The notes under the pieces were generated by a model, which was not told where the DNA came from, did not search any database, and saw only the letters and a program-made list of their open reading frames with translations. The position numbers were made by a program, and so were the translations under genes. Shown piece after piece: positions 5,180 to 6,177 of a DNA stretch of 6,177 nucleotides. Source of the DNA: JAICLV01 sp036380925. GTDB lineage: Bacteria > Actinomycetota > Actinomycetes > Acidothermales > Acidothermaceae. Numbering within the stretch: the stretch's first letter is position 1; each line of letters opens with the position of its first letter. Location of the stretch: contig DASVDW010000186.1 in assembly GCA_036380925.1 (NCBI GenBank), positions 1-6,177 on the forward strand, read 5' to 3'.

Positions 5180-6177
5180 CAGCGCACCACGAGGGTGTCG
5201 AGGTAGCCGCGCAGATTGCGCCGCACCTCCTGCACGGAATCGCCGCCGAACTTCTCCACGGCGGCGTCTGCGATGACCAACGCCACCATCGCCTCCGCGA
5301 CGACGCCGGCTGCCGGAACAGCGCAGACGTCACTGCGCTGATTGATGGCCTTGGCCGCTTCGCCGGTGCGCACGTCGACGGTGTCGAGCGCGCGCGGCAC
5401 CGTGGAGATCGGCTTCATCGCCGCCCGGACTCGCAACGGCTCGCCGGTCGACATGCCGCCCTCGGTGCCGCCGGCGCGATTGGTGCGCCGGCGAACGCCG
5501 TCCGGGGTGTTCTCGATCTCGTCGTGGGCCTGCGACCCGCGTCGGCGCGCCGACGTGAACCCGTCGCCGACCTCGACGCCCTTGATGGCTTGGATTCCCA
5601 TCAGGGCGCCCGCGAGCCGGCTGTCGAGGCGACGGTCCCAGTGCACGTGGCTGCCGAGGCCGGGCGGCAGGCCGTGGACGACGACTTCGACGACGCCGCC
5701 CAAGGTGTCGCCATCCTTGTGCGCGGCGTCGATCTCGGCGACCATCGCCTTGCTCGCGTCGGGGTCGAGGCAGCGCACCGGGTCGGCGTCGATGCGGTCG
5801 AGGTCGCCCGGCGCCGGCGTCACGTCGTCCGGGGCGGTCGCCTCGCCGATCGAGACGACGTGGCTGACGACGTCGACGTCCATCGCCTGCTTGAGGAAGC
5901 TGCGGGCGACCTGGCCCAGCGCCACGCGGGCGGCGGTCTCGCGCGCGCTGGCCCGCTCCAGCACAGGGCGGACGTCGTCGAGGGCGTACTTCTGCATGCC
6001 GACGAGGTCCGCGTGGCCGGGGCGCGGCCTGGTCAACGGGGCGTTGCGGGCGAGGGTTTCCAGTTCGGCCGGGTCGACCGGGTCGCCGGCCATGACCTTC
6101 TCCCACTTGGGCCACTCGGTGTTGCCAACCTTGATGGCGATCGGGCCGCCCATGCTGACACCGTGCCGGACACCGCC
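5179..6177 (-). CDS. aroC: Chorismate synthase (5' end cut by right edge)
   Basis: AroC removes phosphate from 5-enolpyruvylshikimate-3-phosphate with the help of reduced FMN and makes chorismate, the precursor of aromatic amino acids, folate and menaquinone. The 332 residues present begin GGVRHGVSMGGPIAIKVGNT, a conserved block normally some 60-75 residues into the protein, so the true start is beyond the window. The internal ATG at 6153 is not the start, because the family sequence continues in frame before it. Further blocks are RPGHADLVGMQKY, RASARETAARVALG, GLGSHVHWDRRLDSRLAGAL, NRAGGTEGGMSTGEPLRVRA and the signature RSDVCAVPAAGVVAEAM near the C-terminus. These cover the FMN and substrate sites of the family, and nothing looks broken. 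It is the first gene of the aro cluster seen here; the stop at 5181-5179 forms TGATG with aroK. Promoter and upstream genes are not visible. Confidence 0.97.
   Translation of the reverse strand, partial: GGVRHGVSMGGPIAIKVGNTEWPKWEKVMAGDPVDPAELETLARNAPLTRPRPGHADLVGMQKYALDDVRPVLERASARETAARVALGQVARSFLKQAMDVDVVSHVVSIGEATAPDDVTPAPGDLDRIDADPVRCLDPDASKAMVAEIDAAHKDGDTLGGVVEVVVHGLPPGLGSHVHWDRRLDSRLAGALMGIQAIKGVEVGDGFTSARRRGSQAHDEIENTPDGVRRRTNRAGGTEGGMSTGEPLRVRAAMKPISTVPRALDTVDVRTGEAAKAINQRSDVCAVPAAGVVAEAMVALVIADAAVEKFGGDSVQEVRRNLRGYLDTLVVR

Noticed and set aside
1..6177. tRNA, rRNA, CRISPR, insertion sequence or riboswitch
   Set aside because: Nearly all of the window is occupied by recognised minus-strand genes. 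The gaps (95, 27 and 59 bases) are too short for these elements, and I saw no transposase, regular repeat spacing or tRNA-like fold.

Overview
This window is GC-rich chromosomal DNA. The protein set and gene order point to an actinobacterium (Actinomycetota). The order aroC-aroK-aroB-aroQ-efp-nusB is the usual one in that phylum. The EF-P loop reads PGKGP with its tip lysine at residue 32, and the active-site residues of AroK fall at the same numbers as in the Mycobacterium tuberculosis enzyme. The genus cannot be determined from this sequence.

All seven genes lie on the minus strand, so transcription runs from right to left. Starting at the right edge, four shikimate-pathway genes follow one another with almost no gap. 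aroC (chorismate synthase, 5' end cut off by the window edge) ends in a TGATG junction with aroK (shikimate kinase). aroK overlaps aroB (3-dehydroquinate synthase) by ATGA, and aroB overlaps aroQ (type II 3-dehydroquinase) by ATGA. Their products cover four of the steps that lead to chorismate: DAHP to dehydroquinate (AroB), dehydroquinate to dehydroshikimate (AroQ), shikimate to shikimate-3-phosphate (AroK) and EPSP to chorismate (AroC). Shikimate dehydrogenase (AroE), EPSP synthase (AroA) and DAHP synthase are not in the window.

After a 59-base gap come efp (elongation factor P) with its own strong ribosome binding site, then nusB (antitermination factor), whose ATG directly follows the efp stop. 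After another 27 bases comes a complete FAD-linked oxidase of the GlcD/D-2-hydroxyacid dehydrogenase type, with no glcE or glcF partner beside it. The Xaa-Pro peptidase gene (pepQ) found between aroQ and efp in several actinobacteria is absent here.

At the left, beyond a short gap with a possible weak terminator, is the N-terminal part of a membrane-bound polyprenyl glycosylphosphotransferase (an initiating enzyme of surface polysaccharide synthesis). It runs off the left edge before its catalytic domain. It probably belongs to a different transcription unit.

I found no RNA genes, mobile elements, CRISPR arrays or clear horizontal-transfer marks, and no candidate for an undescribed system. 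The window is mainly a conserved housekeeping operon; the points worth a second look are the less usual genes at its downstream end and the missing peptidase.
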